Made by a program: the position numbers and the translations under genes
The notes under the pieces: model-generated
Databases searched by the model: none
What the model was told of the DNA's origin: nothing
The model's input: the letters and a program-made list of their open reading frames with translations, nothing else
Source: an uncultured Veillonellaceae bacterium
Lineage (GTDB): Bacteria > Bacillota > Negativicutes > Selenomonadales > Selenomonadaceae
Direction of reading: 5' to 3'
Length of the DNA stretch: 33,430 nucleotides
Assembly: GCA_945949525.1 (NCBI GenBank)
Contig: CAMFES010000013.1
Location: 1 to 33,430 of the forward strand
Part shown: piece after piece, positions 26,877 through 33,430 of the stretch
Layout: the number at the start of each line of letters is the position of its first letter
Numbering within the stretch: position 1 is the stretch's first letter

Positions 26877-26907
26877 GAAGCCTTTGCCGGAGGGTGAGGG
26901 CTTTTTG
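26877..26907 (+). terminator. Terminator after the histidine kinase gene
   Basis: AGCCTTTGCC pairs with GGTGAGGGCT (several G-U pairs) around a GGAG loop, followed by TTTTT. It begins 7 bases after the stop codon. Confidence 0.65.
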
Positions 26908-26946
26908 TATGCGATAAAATAATCCTTACAAAAATGGTAGGAATTA

Positions 26947-26975
26947 TTGACAAGCCCTGGCAATGTCCGTATAAT
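26947..26975 (+). promoter_or_regulatory. Perfect consensus promoter of the suf operon
   Basis: TTGACA (26947-26952), 17-base spacer, TATAAT (26970-26975). Such a strong promoter normally needs a repressor to be adjustable; the inverted repeat just downstream is the candidate site. No IscR-like or SufR-like gene is present in the window. Confidence 0.9.
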
Positions 26976-26984
26976 GTGTAGTAG

Positions 26985-27011
26985 TAATTCTGAGTAATTT
27001 TCTCAGAATTA
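26985..27011. promoter_or_regulatory. 10-bp perfect inverted repeat at the suf transcription start
   Basis: TAATTCTGAG (26985-26994) and CTCAGAATTA (27002-27011) flank a 7-base centre TAATTTT. Transcription should begin near 26982, so the repeat is either a downstream operator or forms a hairpin at the 5' end of the mRNA. The following bases (AATTATACAGG) contain no T-run. Confidence 0.65.
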
Positions 27012-27069
27012 AATTATACAGGATAAAATAAAGGTATATAGCTTAGTGTGTGTATTAGGAGATTTTATA

Positions 27070-27825
27070 ATGAGCAGAAAATTGTTGGAGATTAAGGATT
27101 TGCATGCAGGTGTGGCTGACAGGCAGGACAAGGGGGAAATTCTGCGGGGGCTGAACCTGGAGATTAATGCAGGCGAGATTCACGTGATTCTGGGGCCAAA
27201 CGGGTCCGGAAAGTCCACGCTGATGAACGTGATTATGGGGCATCCGAAGTATGAGGTCACCGGCGGCAGCATCGCCTTTGAGGGCGAGAGCCTGCAGGAG
27301 CTGAAGACCTTTGAGCGCACCCGCAGGGGTATCTTCCTGTCCTTCCAGAATCCGGAGGAGATACCGGGTATCACGGTGGAGAATATGCTGCGGGCTTCCC
27401 GTCAGGCAGTGACTGGCAAGCCGGTGAAAATCATGAAGTTCCGCAAGGAGCTGAAGGCCGCCATGGAGGAGCTGCAGATTGACCCTGAGTATGCCGGGCG
27501 CTATATGAATGTGGGCTTTTCCGGCGGTGAGAAAAAGCGGAACGAGATTCTGCAGCTGCTGCTTCTGAATCCGAAGCTGGCTCTTTTGGATGAAACTGAC
27601 TCCGGCCTTGATGTGGATGCGGTGCAGATTGTGTCCGGTGGTGTCAGGAGGTTTCACAATGAGGATAATGCCTGCCTGATTATCACCCACAATACCCGCA
27701 TTCTGGAGCAGCTGTCCGTGGACAGGGTGCATGTGCTGATGGATGGGCAGATTGTAGAGGAAGGCGGCCCTGAGCTGATTGAGAAGATTGACAGGGAAGG
27801 CTTCGGCTTTTTGAAGCAGGATTGA
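27070..27825 (+). CDS. sufC: Fe-S cluster assembly ATPase SufC
   Basis: ABC-type ATPase of the SufBCD scaffold; 251 residues. It has Walker A GPNGSGKST, the Q-loop SFQNPEEIPG, the signature FSGGEKKRNEI, Walker B LALLDETDSGLD and the switch His in ITHNTRIL. The ATG at 27070 has AGGAG 8 bases upstream; an ATG frame further 5' (27046) lies before that site and is not favoured. First gene of a five-gene operon. Confidence 0.97.
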   Translation: MSRKLLEIKDLHAGVADRQDKGEILRGLNLEINAGEIHVILGPNGSGKSTLMNVIMGHPKYEVTGGSIAFEGESLQELKTFERTRRGIFLSFQNPEEIPGITVENMLRASRQAVTGKPVKIMKFRKELKAAMEELQIDPEYAGRYMNVGFSGGEKKRNEILQLLLLNPKLALLDETDSGLDVDAVQIVSGGVRRFHNEDNACLIITHNTRILEQLSVDRVHVLMDGQIVEEGGPELIEKIDREGFGFLKQD

Positions 27826-27836
27826 GAGGCAGAAAT

Positions 27837-29246
27837 ATGGAAAACAGGAACAAGACCTTTGTAGAGGATATTGAGCGTACCCTCTACGATATTAGGAATG
27901 AGGACCGTTCTGCCTACAAGTCCCAGGCAGGGCTGACGGAGGATGTAGTGCGGGATATCTCAGCACGGAAGCATGACCCGGAGTGGATGCTGGAACGCCG
28001 CCTGGAATCCTTGAAGGTATACAACAGTCTGAGCCTGCCTGCATGGGGGCCGGATATCTCGGAGCTGAACATGGACGAGATTGTTACATACGTTCAGCCT
28101 GATGCCAAAATGGCAGGCAGGTGGGAGGATGTGCCGGAGGACATCAAGTCTACCTTTGACCGGCTGGGCATTCCGGAGGCGGAGAAGGTTTCTTTGGCCG
28201 GTGTTGGTGCCCAGTATGACTCCGAGGTGGTGTATCACAGCATACAGGAAAGCCTCATCCAGCAGGGTGTGGTATATACTGATATGGAAACGGCACTGCG
28301 GGAGTATGAAGCTCTGGTCAGGGAGCATTTTATGCGGCTGGTGCCGCCCAAGGACCACAAGTTTGCGGCCCTCCACGGGGCGGTCTGGTCAGGTGGCTCC
28401 TTTGTCTATGTGCCGGAGGGGGTACATGTGGAGATTCCCCTGCAGTCCTATTTCCGCCTGAACGCGGCAGGGGCAGGACAGTTTGAGCATACGCTGATTA
28501 TTCTGGAAAAAAATTCCAGCCTGCACTTTATTGAGGGCTGCAGTGCGCCAAAGTACAACGTAACCAACCTCCATGCAGGCTGCGTGGAGCTGTTTGTGGG
28601 TGAGGGGGCAAGGCTCCGCTATTCCACCATTGAGAACTGGTCCAGAAACATGATGAACCTGAATACGAAGCGTGCGCTGGTGGAAAAGGACGGCATTATT
28701 GAGTGGGTGTCCGGCTCCTTTGGCTCCCATGTGTCCATGCTTTATCCATGCAGTATTCTCCACGGGGAGAATGCCCGCTGCGAGTTTACCGGCGTGACCT
28801 TTGCATCCAAGGGGCAGAACCTTGATACCGGCGCCAGCGTGATTCATGCGGCACCATATACCTCGGCCAATATCAGCACCAGAACCATCTCCAAGGCAGG
28901 TGGCCGGGCAACCTACAGGAGCGCTGTAAAGGTGACGCCAAATGCCCACCATGCAAAATGCTCCGTCAACTGCGAGTCACTGATGCTGGACGATATTTCC
29001 CGCTCCGATACCCTGCCGGTAATGGATATTCAGGGGGATGAGGCGGATATCGGCCATGAGGCCACCATCGGCCGCATCAGCGAGGAGGCGGTGTTCTATC
29101 TCATGAGCCGCGGCATCAGCGAGGAGGAGGCGCGGGCCATGATTGTCCGGGGCTTTGTGGAGCCTATTGCCAAGGAGCTGCCGCTGGAGTACGCGGTGGA
29201 GATGAACAACCTGATTAATATTGAGCTGGAAGGCACAATGGGCTGA
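27837..29246 (+). CDS. sufB: Fe-S cluster assembly scaffold SufB
   Basis: 469 residues, the usual size. Family landmarks are LAGVGAQYDSEVVYHS, HGAVWSGGSFVYVPEGVHV, the core SAPKYNVTNLHAGCVELFV, and the C-terminal TYRSAVKVTPNAHHAKCSVNCESLMLD, GDEADIGHEATIGRISEEAVFYLMSRG and LEYAVEMNNLINIELEGTMG. SufB forms the platform where sulfur and iron are assembled with SufC and SufD. The ATG at 27837 has AGAGG 7 bases upstream, overlapping the sufC stop region. sufD follows after 20 bases. Confidence 0.97.
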   Translation: MENRNKTFVEDIERTLYDIRNEDRSAYKSQAGLTEDVVRDISARKHDPEWMLERRLESLKVYNSLSLPAWGPDISELNMDEIVTYVQPDAKMAGRWEDVPEDIKSTFDRLGIPEAEKVSLAGVGAQYDSEVVYHSIQESLIQQGVVYTDMETALREYEALVREHFMRLVPPKDHKFAALHGAVWSGGSFVYVPEGVHVEIPLQSYFRLNAAGAGQFEHTLIILEKNSSLHFIEGCSAPKYNVTNLHAGCVELFVGEGARLRYSTIENWSRNMMNLNTKRALVEKDGIIEWVSGSFGSHVSMLYPCSILHGENARCEFTGVTFASKGQNLDTGASVIHAAPYTSANISTRTISKAGGRATYRSAVKVTPNAHHAKCSVNCESLMLDDISRSDTLPVMDIQGDEADIGHEATIGRISEEAVFYLMSRGISEEEARAMIVRGFVEPIAKELPLEYAVEMNNLINIELEGTMG

Positions 29247-29266
29247 GAAAGGCGTGAGGTATAAAG

Positions 29267-30106
29267 ATGGCAGAAAAGATTTATAGTGAAATCCCGATGC
29301 GTACCTGGCGCTGGCTGGGTGTCAATGAGGCGAGGGTGGAGGAATCCGTTCTTGCTCCGGATATGGCGGCTGTGCAGTCCCTGTTCGTGCCTGCTGGTGA
29401 GAGCCGGGAGCTGACGGTGGTATATCGTCAGGAGGGCGAAGGCAGGCTGGATGTAAAGGTGGCCGAGGGAGGCTCGCTGAAGCTGACGGTGGTGCAGCTT
29501 CTGCCTGATGACAGGCAGTATGCCGGTCAGGTGGAGGTGGAGCTGGCCAAAGGTGCCAGCCTGGAGGCCGTGGCAGTGGAAGTCGGGGCAGCAAAGGCCG
29601 TAAGCAAAATGCAGGTATTTTTAAAGGGCGATGAATCCCGTGCTGATGTGCATGTGCTGTACTTTGGCCATGAGGCAAGGAAGCTGGACATGAACTATGT
29701 GCTGGTGCAGGAGGGCAGGCAGACGGAGGCAAATCTCAATGTCTACGGCGCCCTTTCCGGACAGGCAGACAAGATTTTCCGGGGAACGCTGGATTTTCGG
29801 CGTGGCTCCAAGGGCTCCAAGGGATACGAGAAGGAGCAGGTGATAGTTCTGTCAGGCAAGGTGCGGAACCGCAGTGTTCCTCTGATGCTGTCCGGTGAGG
29901 ATGCCGTGGAGGGGCATCATGCCGTTTCTATCGGCAAAATGGATGAGAATAAGCTGTTTTATCTCATGAGCCGCGGCCTGGATATGGCGGAGGCAAGACG
30001 TCTGGTGGTGGAGGCAGCATTTAACCCGGTGCTGGACAGGATTGGTGACGAGGAGCTTTATCGTGAGCTTGATGATTATATAAAGGAGCGGCTGGCCGAT
30101 GAGTGA
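29267..30106 (+). CDS. sufD: Short SufD-type Fe-S assembly protein
   Basis: 279 residues with the SufB/SufD beta-helix core. The C-terminal section VEGHHAVSIGKMDENKLFYLMSRGLDMAEARRLVVEAAF matches the conserved SufD/SufB end, including the His pair at the interface. It is much shorter than typical SufD (about 360-430): part of the N-terminal helical region is missing, and the protein begins directly with KIYSEIPMRTWRWLGVNEARVEE. The ATG is preceded by GAGGT 6 bases upstream. Its last 8 bases overlap sufS. SufD partners SufB and SufC; no frameshift is visible, so the short form looks genuine. Confidence 0.88.
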   Translation: MAEKIYSEIPMRTWRWLGVNEARVEESVLAPDMAAVQSLFVPAGESRELTVVYRQEGEGRLDVKVAEGGSLKLTVVQLLPDDRQYAGQVEVELAKGASLEAVAVEVGAAKAVSKMQVFLKGDESRADVHVLYFGHEARKLDMNYVLVQEGRQTEANLNVYGALSGQADKIFRGTLDFRRGSKGSKGYEKEQVIVLSGKVRNRSVPLMLSGEDAVEGHHAVSIGKMDENKLFYLMSRGLDMAEARRLVVEAAFNPVLDRIGDEELYRELDDYIKERLADE

Positions 30107-31346
30107 TAAGATTACTGGAACAAAGGATTATAAAAAGGAATTTCCCCTGCTGCAGCAGAAGATGCATGACAGGCAGATTGTCTATCTGGATAATGGTGCC
30201 ACCACTCAGAAGCCGGAATCAGTAATCCATGCCATGTGCAGCTATTATGGCGGCTGTAACGCCAATCCTCATCGGGGAGCCTACGAGCTGAGCGTGCGGG
30301 CTACGGACATCTATGAGAACGCCAGGGAGCGGGTAAGAAGGTTTATCAATGCGAAGCACAGCCATGAGATTATCTTTACCAAGAATGCTACGGAGTCCCT
30401 GAATTTGATTGCCTACAGCTACGGTATGAGCAATATAGGTGCCGGTGACGAGGTGGTAATTGCCATTTCCGAGCATCACAGCAATCTGGTGCCATGGCAG
30501 CAGATTTGCCGCCAGAAGGGTGCCGTGCTGAAGTACATCTATCTGGAGGAGGATGGCAATCTTTCTCAGGAGGATATTGAGGCGAAGATTACGGACAGGA
30601 CGAAGCTGGTAGCGGTGGCGCAGGTGTCCAACGTGCTGGGGCTGGTAAATCCCGTGAAGGAGATTGCCGCCAGGGCTCACAGCGTGGGCGCGGTGATGGT
30701 GGTGGACGGCTCCCAGTCCGTGCCTCATATCAGGGTGGATGTGCAGGACATGGATGCGGATTTCTTCGTATTTTCCGGTCACAAGATGCTGTCACCTATG
30801 GGAATCGGCGTCCTCTACGGCAAGGAAGCCCTTTTGAATGAAATGCCGCCGTTTCTGATGGGCGGTGATATGATTGACTACGTGGAGGAGCAGGAAACGG
30901 AGTTTGCGCCGCTGCCGGCCAAGTTTGAGGCAGGCACCCAGAATGTGGGGGGAGCGGCCGGACTGACTGCTGCCATTGACTATCTGGAAAAGGTGGGCTT
31001 TGACTACGTGGAGAAGGTGGAGCGTGAGCTTTTGGCCTATGCCCTGCCGAAGCTGAAGGCCATGCCTTATATTGAGCTGTACGGCTGTGATTCAACCCGT
31101 GACAACAAGACGGGCATTATTACCTTCAACGTCAAGGATGTGCATCCTCATGATGTGGCCACTATTCTGGATGCCCAGGGGGTTGCTATCAGGGCAGGCC
31201 ATCACTGCGCCCAGCCGCTGATGAAATATCTAGGACAGAATGCCACCTGTCGGGCCAGCTTCTATTTTTATAATACCAGGGAGGATGTTGACCGCTGGCT
31301 GGAGTCGCTGTCAAAGGTAAGGGGGGTGCTGGGATATGCTGAATAA
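30099..31346 (+). CDS. sufS: Cysteine desulfurase SufS
   Basis: PLP enzyme of group II that takes sulfur from L-cysteine and passes it as persulfide. 415 residues. The start of the fold is VYLDNGATTQKP, the PLP-binding Lys is Lys229 in FVFSGHKMLSPMG, and the active-site Cys is Cys384 in NATCRASF, preceded by RAGHHCAQPLM. It overlaps both neighbours: 8 bases with sufD and 11 with sufU, implying translational coupling. SufS hands sulfur to SufU next door. Confidence 0.97.
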   Translation: MSDKITGTKDYKKEFPLLQQKMHDRQIVYLDNGATTQKPESVIHAMCSYYGGCNANPHRGAYELSVRATDIYENARERVRRFINAKHSHEIIFTKNATESLNLIAYSYGMSNIGAGDEVVIAISEHHSNLVPWQQICRQKGAVLKYIYLEEDGNLSQEDIEAKITDRTKLVAVAQVSNVLGLVNPVKEIAARAHSVGAVMVVDGSQSVPHIRVDVQDMDADFFVFSGHKMLSPMGIGVLYGKEALLNEMPPFLMGGDMIDYVEEQETEFAPLPAKFEAGTQNVGGAAGLTAAIDYLEKVGFDYVEKVERELLAYALPKLKAMPYIELYGCDSTRDNKTGIITFNVKDVHPHDVATILDAQGVAIRAGHHCAQPLMKYLGQNATCRASFYFYNTREDVDRWLESLSKVRGVLGYAE

Positions 31347-31812
31347 TAACCATGCTGACAATCATGCAGGGCTGGGCGGCCTTAGCGGTATCGGCGGACT
31401 GGACAGCATCTATACGGAGCTGATTGCGGAGCATAGCCGCTCTGTGGAGAACAAGCATCATCTGAGTTTTCCCACTGTCACCCAGAAGGGCAGGAACCCA
31501 AGCTGCGGCGATGAGATAACCCTTGAGCTGCAGGTGGAGGATGGTATTATCAAGGATGCCGCCTTTACAGGCGTTGGCTGTGCAATTTCCCAGGCCTCTA
31601 CATCCATCATGATCGATCTGATCAAGGGTGAGAAGGTGGAGGAGGCCCACCGTCTGGCTGATTTGTTTTTGCAGATGATAAAAGGAGAAATCACTGATGA
31701 TGATGAGCTGGAGGATTTGGATGAGGCTCTGGCCCTGAAGAACATCTCCCACATGCCGGCCAGGGTAAAGTGCGCAGTATTGTCCTGGAGGACGCTGCTG
31801 GAAAGCATTTGA
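31336..31812 (+). CDS. sufU: SufU zinc-dependent sulfurtransferase
   Basis: 158 residues. The three zinc/sulfur ligands are Cys57 and Asp59 (NPSCGDE), Cys82 (GVGCAIS) and Cys146 (VKCAVLSW). The long insert between the second and third Cys is the SufU mark distinguishing it from IscU. It accepts persulfide sulfur from SufS and delivers it to SufB. The first about 25 residues are Asn/His/Gly-rich and lie before the usual family start (LDSIYTELIAEHSRSVENK), so a later start is possible but no other ATG is present. Last gene of the operon. Confidence 0.95.
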   Translation: MLNNNHADNHAGLGGLSGIGGLDSIYTELIAEHSRSVENKHHLSFPTVTQKGRNPSCGDEITLELQVEDGIIKDAAFTGVGCAISQASTSIMIDLIKGEKVEEAHRLADLFLQMIKGEITDDDELEDLDEALALKNISHMPARVKCAVLSWRTLLESI

Positions 31813-31844
31813 GGCATGGGATGAGCTTCATATTGTGATGTCAT

Positions 31845-31891
31845 AAAAGGGTGCAGGTACAGGCTTGATGCGTCTGTACTTGCACCCTTTT
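31845..31891. terminator. Terminator of the suf operon, shared with the convergent remnant
   Basis: AAAAGGGTGCAGGTACAG (31845-31862) pairs with CTGTACTTGCACCCTTTT (31874-31891), with a single mismatched pair and an 11-base loop. A-run and T-run on opposite sides make it usable in both directions. Confidence 0.92.
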
Positions 31892-32096
31892 AATATATTT
31901 GCTCACTTTTAAACTGTTTGGTTAGAAAATAATCCTTGCCAAAGAATGTTTTGCCCTGTTTTAACCGCTCATCATCCATAGCAAAGCCTTTTTGCATGTA
32001 TTCTTTTAAAATCTGCGTAGCCCAGATTCTGAACTTTGTTGCGGTGTATTGTAAATTAAGAACTGCAATTCTTTGTTCATCATACGCCACCCTCAA
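31890..32096 (-). pseudogene. RhuM-family gene remnant
   Basis: A 68-codon frame whose middle part (residues 21-56, TKFRIWATQILKEYMQKGFAMDDERLKQG plus KTFFGKDYF) is the hallmark of virulence RhuM-family proteins, which are about 300 residues. Both the DNA-binding-like N-terminal half and the C-terminal half are gone, and the last residues (LTKQFKSEQIY) run into the suf terminator. A short frame upstream (32080-32130, starting MAEIKYFSYEVIEGG) in another phase may be the original 5' end. I treat it as a decayed gene. RhuM function is unknown to me beyond the family name. Confidence 0.65.
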
Positions 32097-32170
32097 TTAC
32101 CTCATAGCTGAAATACTTTATTTCCGCCATAGGCTGTTATCTCATTTTATCTAAAATCTCTCTATGTATA

Positions 32171-32199
32171 AGTATAGCAATATCTTTCGGAACAAACAA
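32171..32199 (-). promoter_or_regulatory. Promoter reading into the RhuM remnant
   Basis: On the minus strand TTGTTT (32194-32199) and TATACT (32171-32176) are 17 bases apart. It would start transcription near 32164. It lies 14 bases from the parS candidate. Confidence 0.5.
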
Positions 32200-32212
32200 T
32201 GTAAAATGGCAT

Positions 32213-32228
32213 TGTTGCACGTGGAACA
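32213..32228. other. parS: Candidate parS centromere site
   Basis: TGTTGCACGTGGAACA fits the ParB-binding consensus TGTTNCACGTGNAACA at every defined base; only the two N positions differ from the fully palindromic form TGTTTCACGTGAAACA. The match extends to a 20-base near-palindrome (32211-32230, AT and AT at the ends). parS sites cluster near oriC in most bacteria, and this one is about 25 kb from dnaA in intergenic DNA. ParA and ParB genes are not in the window. Confidence 0.8.
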
Positions 32229-32271
32229 ATATTGCTGTGTGGAAAGTGATGCCTGGGCTCAATTTTCCCCT

Positions 32272-33381
32272 TTAAGTATATTTTTTCAATAGCAGCAGAT
32301 TGAGCTTATAAAATTTTTTTCTGTTGCGCTGTATTATGATAATATGTTCATTGGGCATAGCTTGCAACCTGCTTTTTATGGTGTTTGTTGATTTGCCAAG
32401 AAGTTTTGATAATTCCTGCATGGTAATGCCTTGCCCATAAAGCAGGCTGGCTTGGAAAAGCAACTTGTATATATCTTGAGATAGTGCATCTTCTGAAATT
32501 TGTTCCAGAATAGCCAGGTTCTTTTTATACTGAGCCAGTTTTCGTTGCAGCAGGGCAATAGTATCATTAACAGCCTGATGGATTATCTGCAAGAAGCCTG
32601 TTACAAATGGTGTCAGGTCACCGCAGTTGTTTTCGTCATCAGTGAGAGAAAAAAGGTCGTAATAATCTTTCCTGTTTTTTTTGATGGTGATTGATATGCG
32701 CAGGGCAACAGTATAATGCAATACCTGGGTTAATTGATATGAAGTCAGGAATCTGGCGGTTCTGCCATTACCATCATAAAATGGATGAATATAAGCGAAA
32801 AGGTAATGACAAAGTGTCGTGTTAATAAGGACGGGCAAATCTTTGTCATTAAAGATGCCAAGAAGCATTTCAATATAAGTGATGATTTTGCTTTCCGGGT
32901 ATACGCCTCTGTGAATGGATTTTCCCGTGGGAGCTTCTATGTCTACCGAGCCTGCCCGGAAAATCTTGCCATCAAGGCGATTGGCAGCATTTTCAACTAT
33001 AACCTCGTCATGAGCGAATTCATCATAAAACTGCCGCAGGTCATGGCAGGTGGCAAAAGAAATTTCTTTTTGGTTTGTCAGCAGGTGATATTTATAGATG
33101 GTGCTGACATAACGTGTTCCTTTTTTGAGGGAAGACATGGCATCCATGAGTTCACGCCTGGTACTGTGGACACCTTCGATTTCATTACTGGATTTTATCT
33201 CGTCTATAATACATAATAATGCTAACTGCTTCAGTACGATTTCAGGCGTAACGGCTACGATTGGCAGCAGCTTGTTATTAGCAGACAGAATATTTTCCTG
33301 TAGCTTGGCTATTTCTGTTGTCAGGCAAAAAAAGGCAGGATAGTCTTTGTTTCTGTTATACTGCCTGATAGGAATATTAAC
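32272..33381 (-). CDS. Fic family protein, 5' end interrupted (possible pseudogene)
   Basis: The conserved open frame is 369 codons. The Fic motif HPFYDGNGRTAR is intact, and the C-terminal GITMQELSKLLGKSTNTIKSRLQ (near the end) is a winged-helix-like module found in many Fic proteins. The first in-frame ATG is at 33147, but conserved sequence continues upstream of it: LLPIVAVTPEIVLKQLALL and, at 33172-33189, SNEIEG, the N-terminal (S/T)xxxE(G/N) self-inhibition motif. There is no ATG, GTG or TTG between 33147 and an in-frame TGA at 33382-33384; an ATG at 33405 would be cut off after 7 codons (MFSVCEV). Either a nonsense or frameshift mutation has broken the 5' end, or a rare start is used. 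A protein started at 33147 would lack its inhibitory helix. Confidence 0.75.
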   Translation of the reverse strand, partial: VNIPIRQYNRNKDYPAFFCLTTEIAKLQENILSANNKLLPIVAVTPEIVLKQLALLCIIDEIKSSNEIEGVHSTRRELMDAMSSLKKGTRYVSTIYKYHLLTNQKEISFATCHDLRQFYDEFAHDEVIVENAANRLDGKIFRAGSVDIEAPTGKSIHRGVYPESKIITYIEMLLGIFNDKDLPVLINTTLCHYLFAYIHPFYDGNGRTARFLTSYQLTQVLHYTVALRISITIKKNRKDYYDLFSLTDDENNCGDLTPFVTGFLQIIHQAVNDTIALLQRKLAQYKKNLAILEQISEDALSQDIYKLLFQASLLYGQGITMQELSKLLGKSTNTIKSRLQAMPNEHIIIIQRNRKKFYKLNLLLLKKYT

Positions 33382-33430
33382 TCAAACTTCGCACACGGAA
33401 AACATCCCGTATGCCTTGATAAATCAGCTT

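Noticed and set aside
27176-27191. CACGTG inside sufC as a parS site
   Set aside because: The flanks match the parS consensus poorly and the site is within a coding sequence; the CACGTG at 19871 was rejected for the same reason.

Overview
The window is a chromosomal origin region (oriC) with about 25 kb of the DNA to its right. Gene content points to an anaerobic member of the Firmicutes, most likely a Negativicute of the Selenomonas/Anaerovibrio type. The basis is the order dnaA-dnaN-S4 protein-recF-DUF721-remB-gyrB diverging from rpmH-rnpA-yidD-yidC-jag-mnmE-mnmG-rsmG, a short YidC, a DUF3793 protein beside a flavodoxin, and a sufCBDSU operon with SufU instead of an ISC system. The taxonomic call is inference; no rRNA is present.

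Layout. (1) 80-7555, minus strand: gyrB, remB, a dciA-like DUF721 gene, recF, an S4-domain gene, dnaN and dnaA, nearly all separated by 0-15 bases. (2) Two intergenic stretches flank dnaA (5824-6115 and 7556-7971). Both carry clusters of DnaA boxes, so oriC looks bipartite as in Bacillus. (3) 7858-14388, plus strand: ribosome, RNase P, membrane insertion and tRNA modification genes. (4) 14507-20772: accessory DNA. It holds a lipoprotein, a self-inhibited class III-like Fic enzyme, a possible remnant of a nucleotidyltransferase-partner gene, a small unknown gene, an AAA/DUF4143 ATPase preceded by four 23-bp iterons, and an AT-rich pair encoding an MBOAT acyltransferase and an SGNH-like protein. 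(5) 20850-26907: a membrane diguanylate cyclase, a Fur-box-controlled DUF3793-flavodoxin pair, and an orphan hybrid histidine kinase with two solute-binding-like domains. (6) 26947-31891: the sufCBDSU iron-sulfur assembly operon behind a perfect consensus promoter and a 10-bp inverted repeat. (7) 31890-33430, minus strand: a RhuM remnant, a good candidate parS centromere site, and a second Fic gene whose 5' part is interrupted by an in-frame TGA.

The core genes cover replication initiation (DnaA, DnaN, DciA-like), supercoiling and repair (GyrB, RecF), translation and RNA processing (L34, RNase P protein, MnmE/MnmG, RsmG) and membrane insertion (YidC, YidD). The accessory part suggests surface polysaccharide acylation, c-di-GMP signalling, iron-limitation response and toxin-like AMPylation. 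The parS candidate lies about 25 kb from dnaA, consistent with an origin-proximal segregation site. Many starts were moved inward from the longest open frame because a clear Shine-Dalgarno sequence points to an internal ATG; TTG starts (rpmH, yidC, the first Fic gene, MBOAT) are common here.
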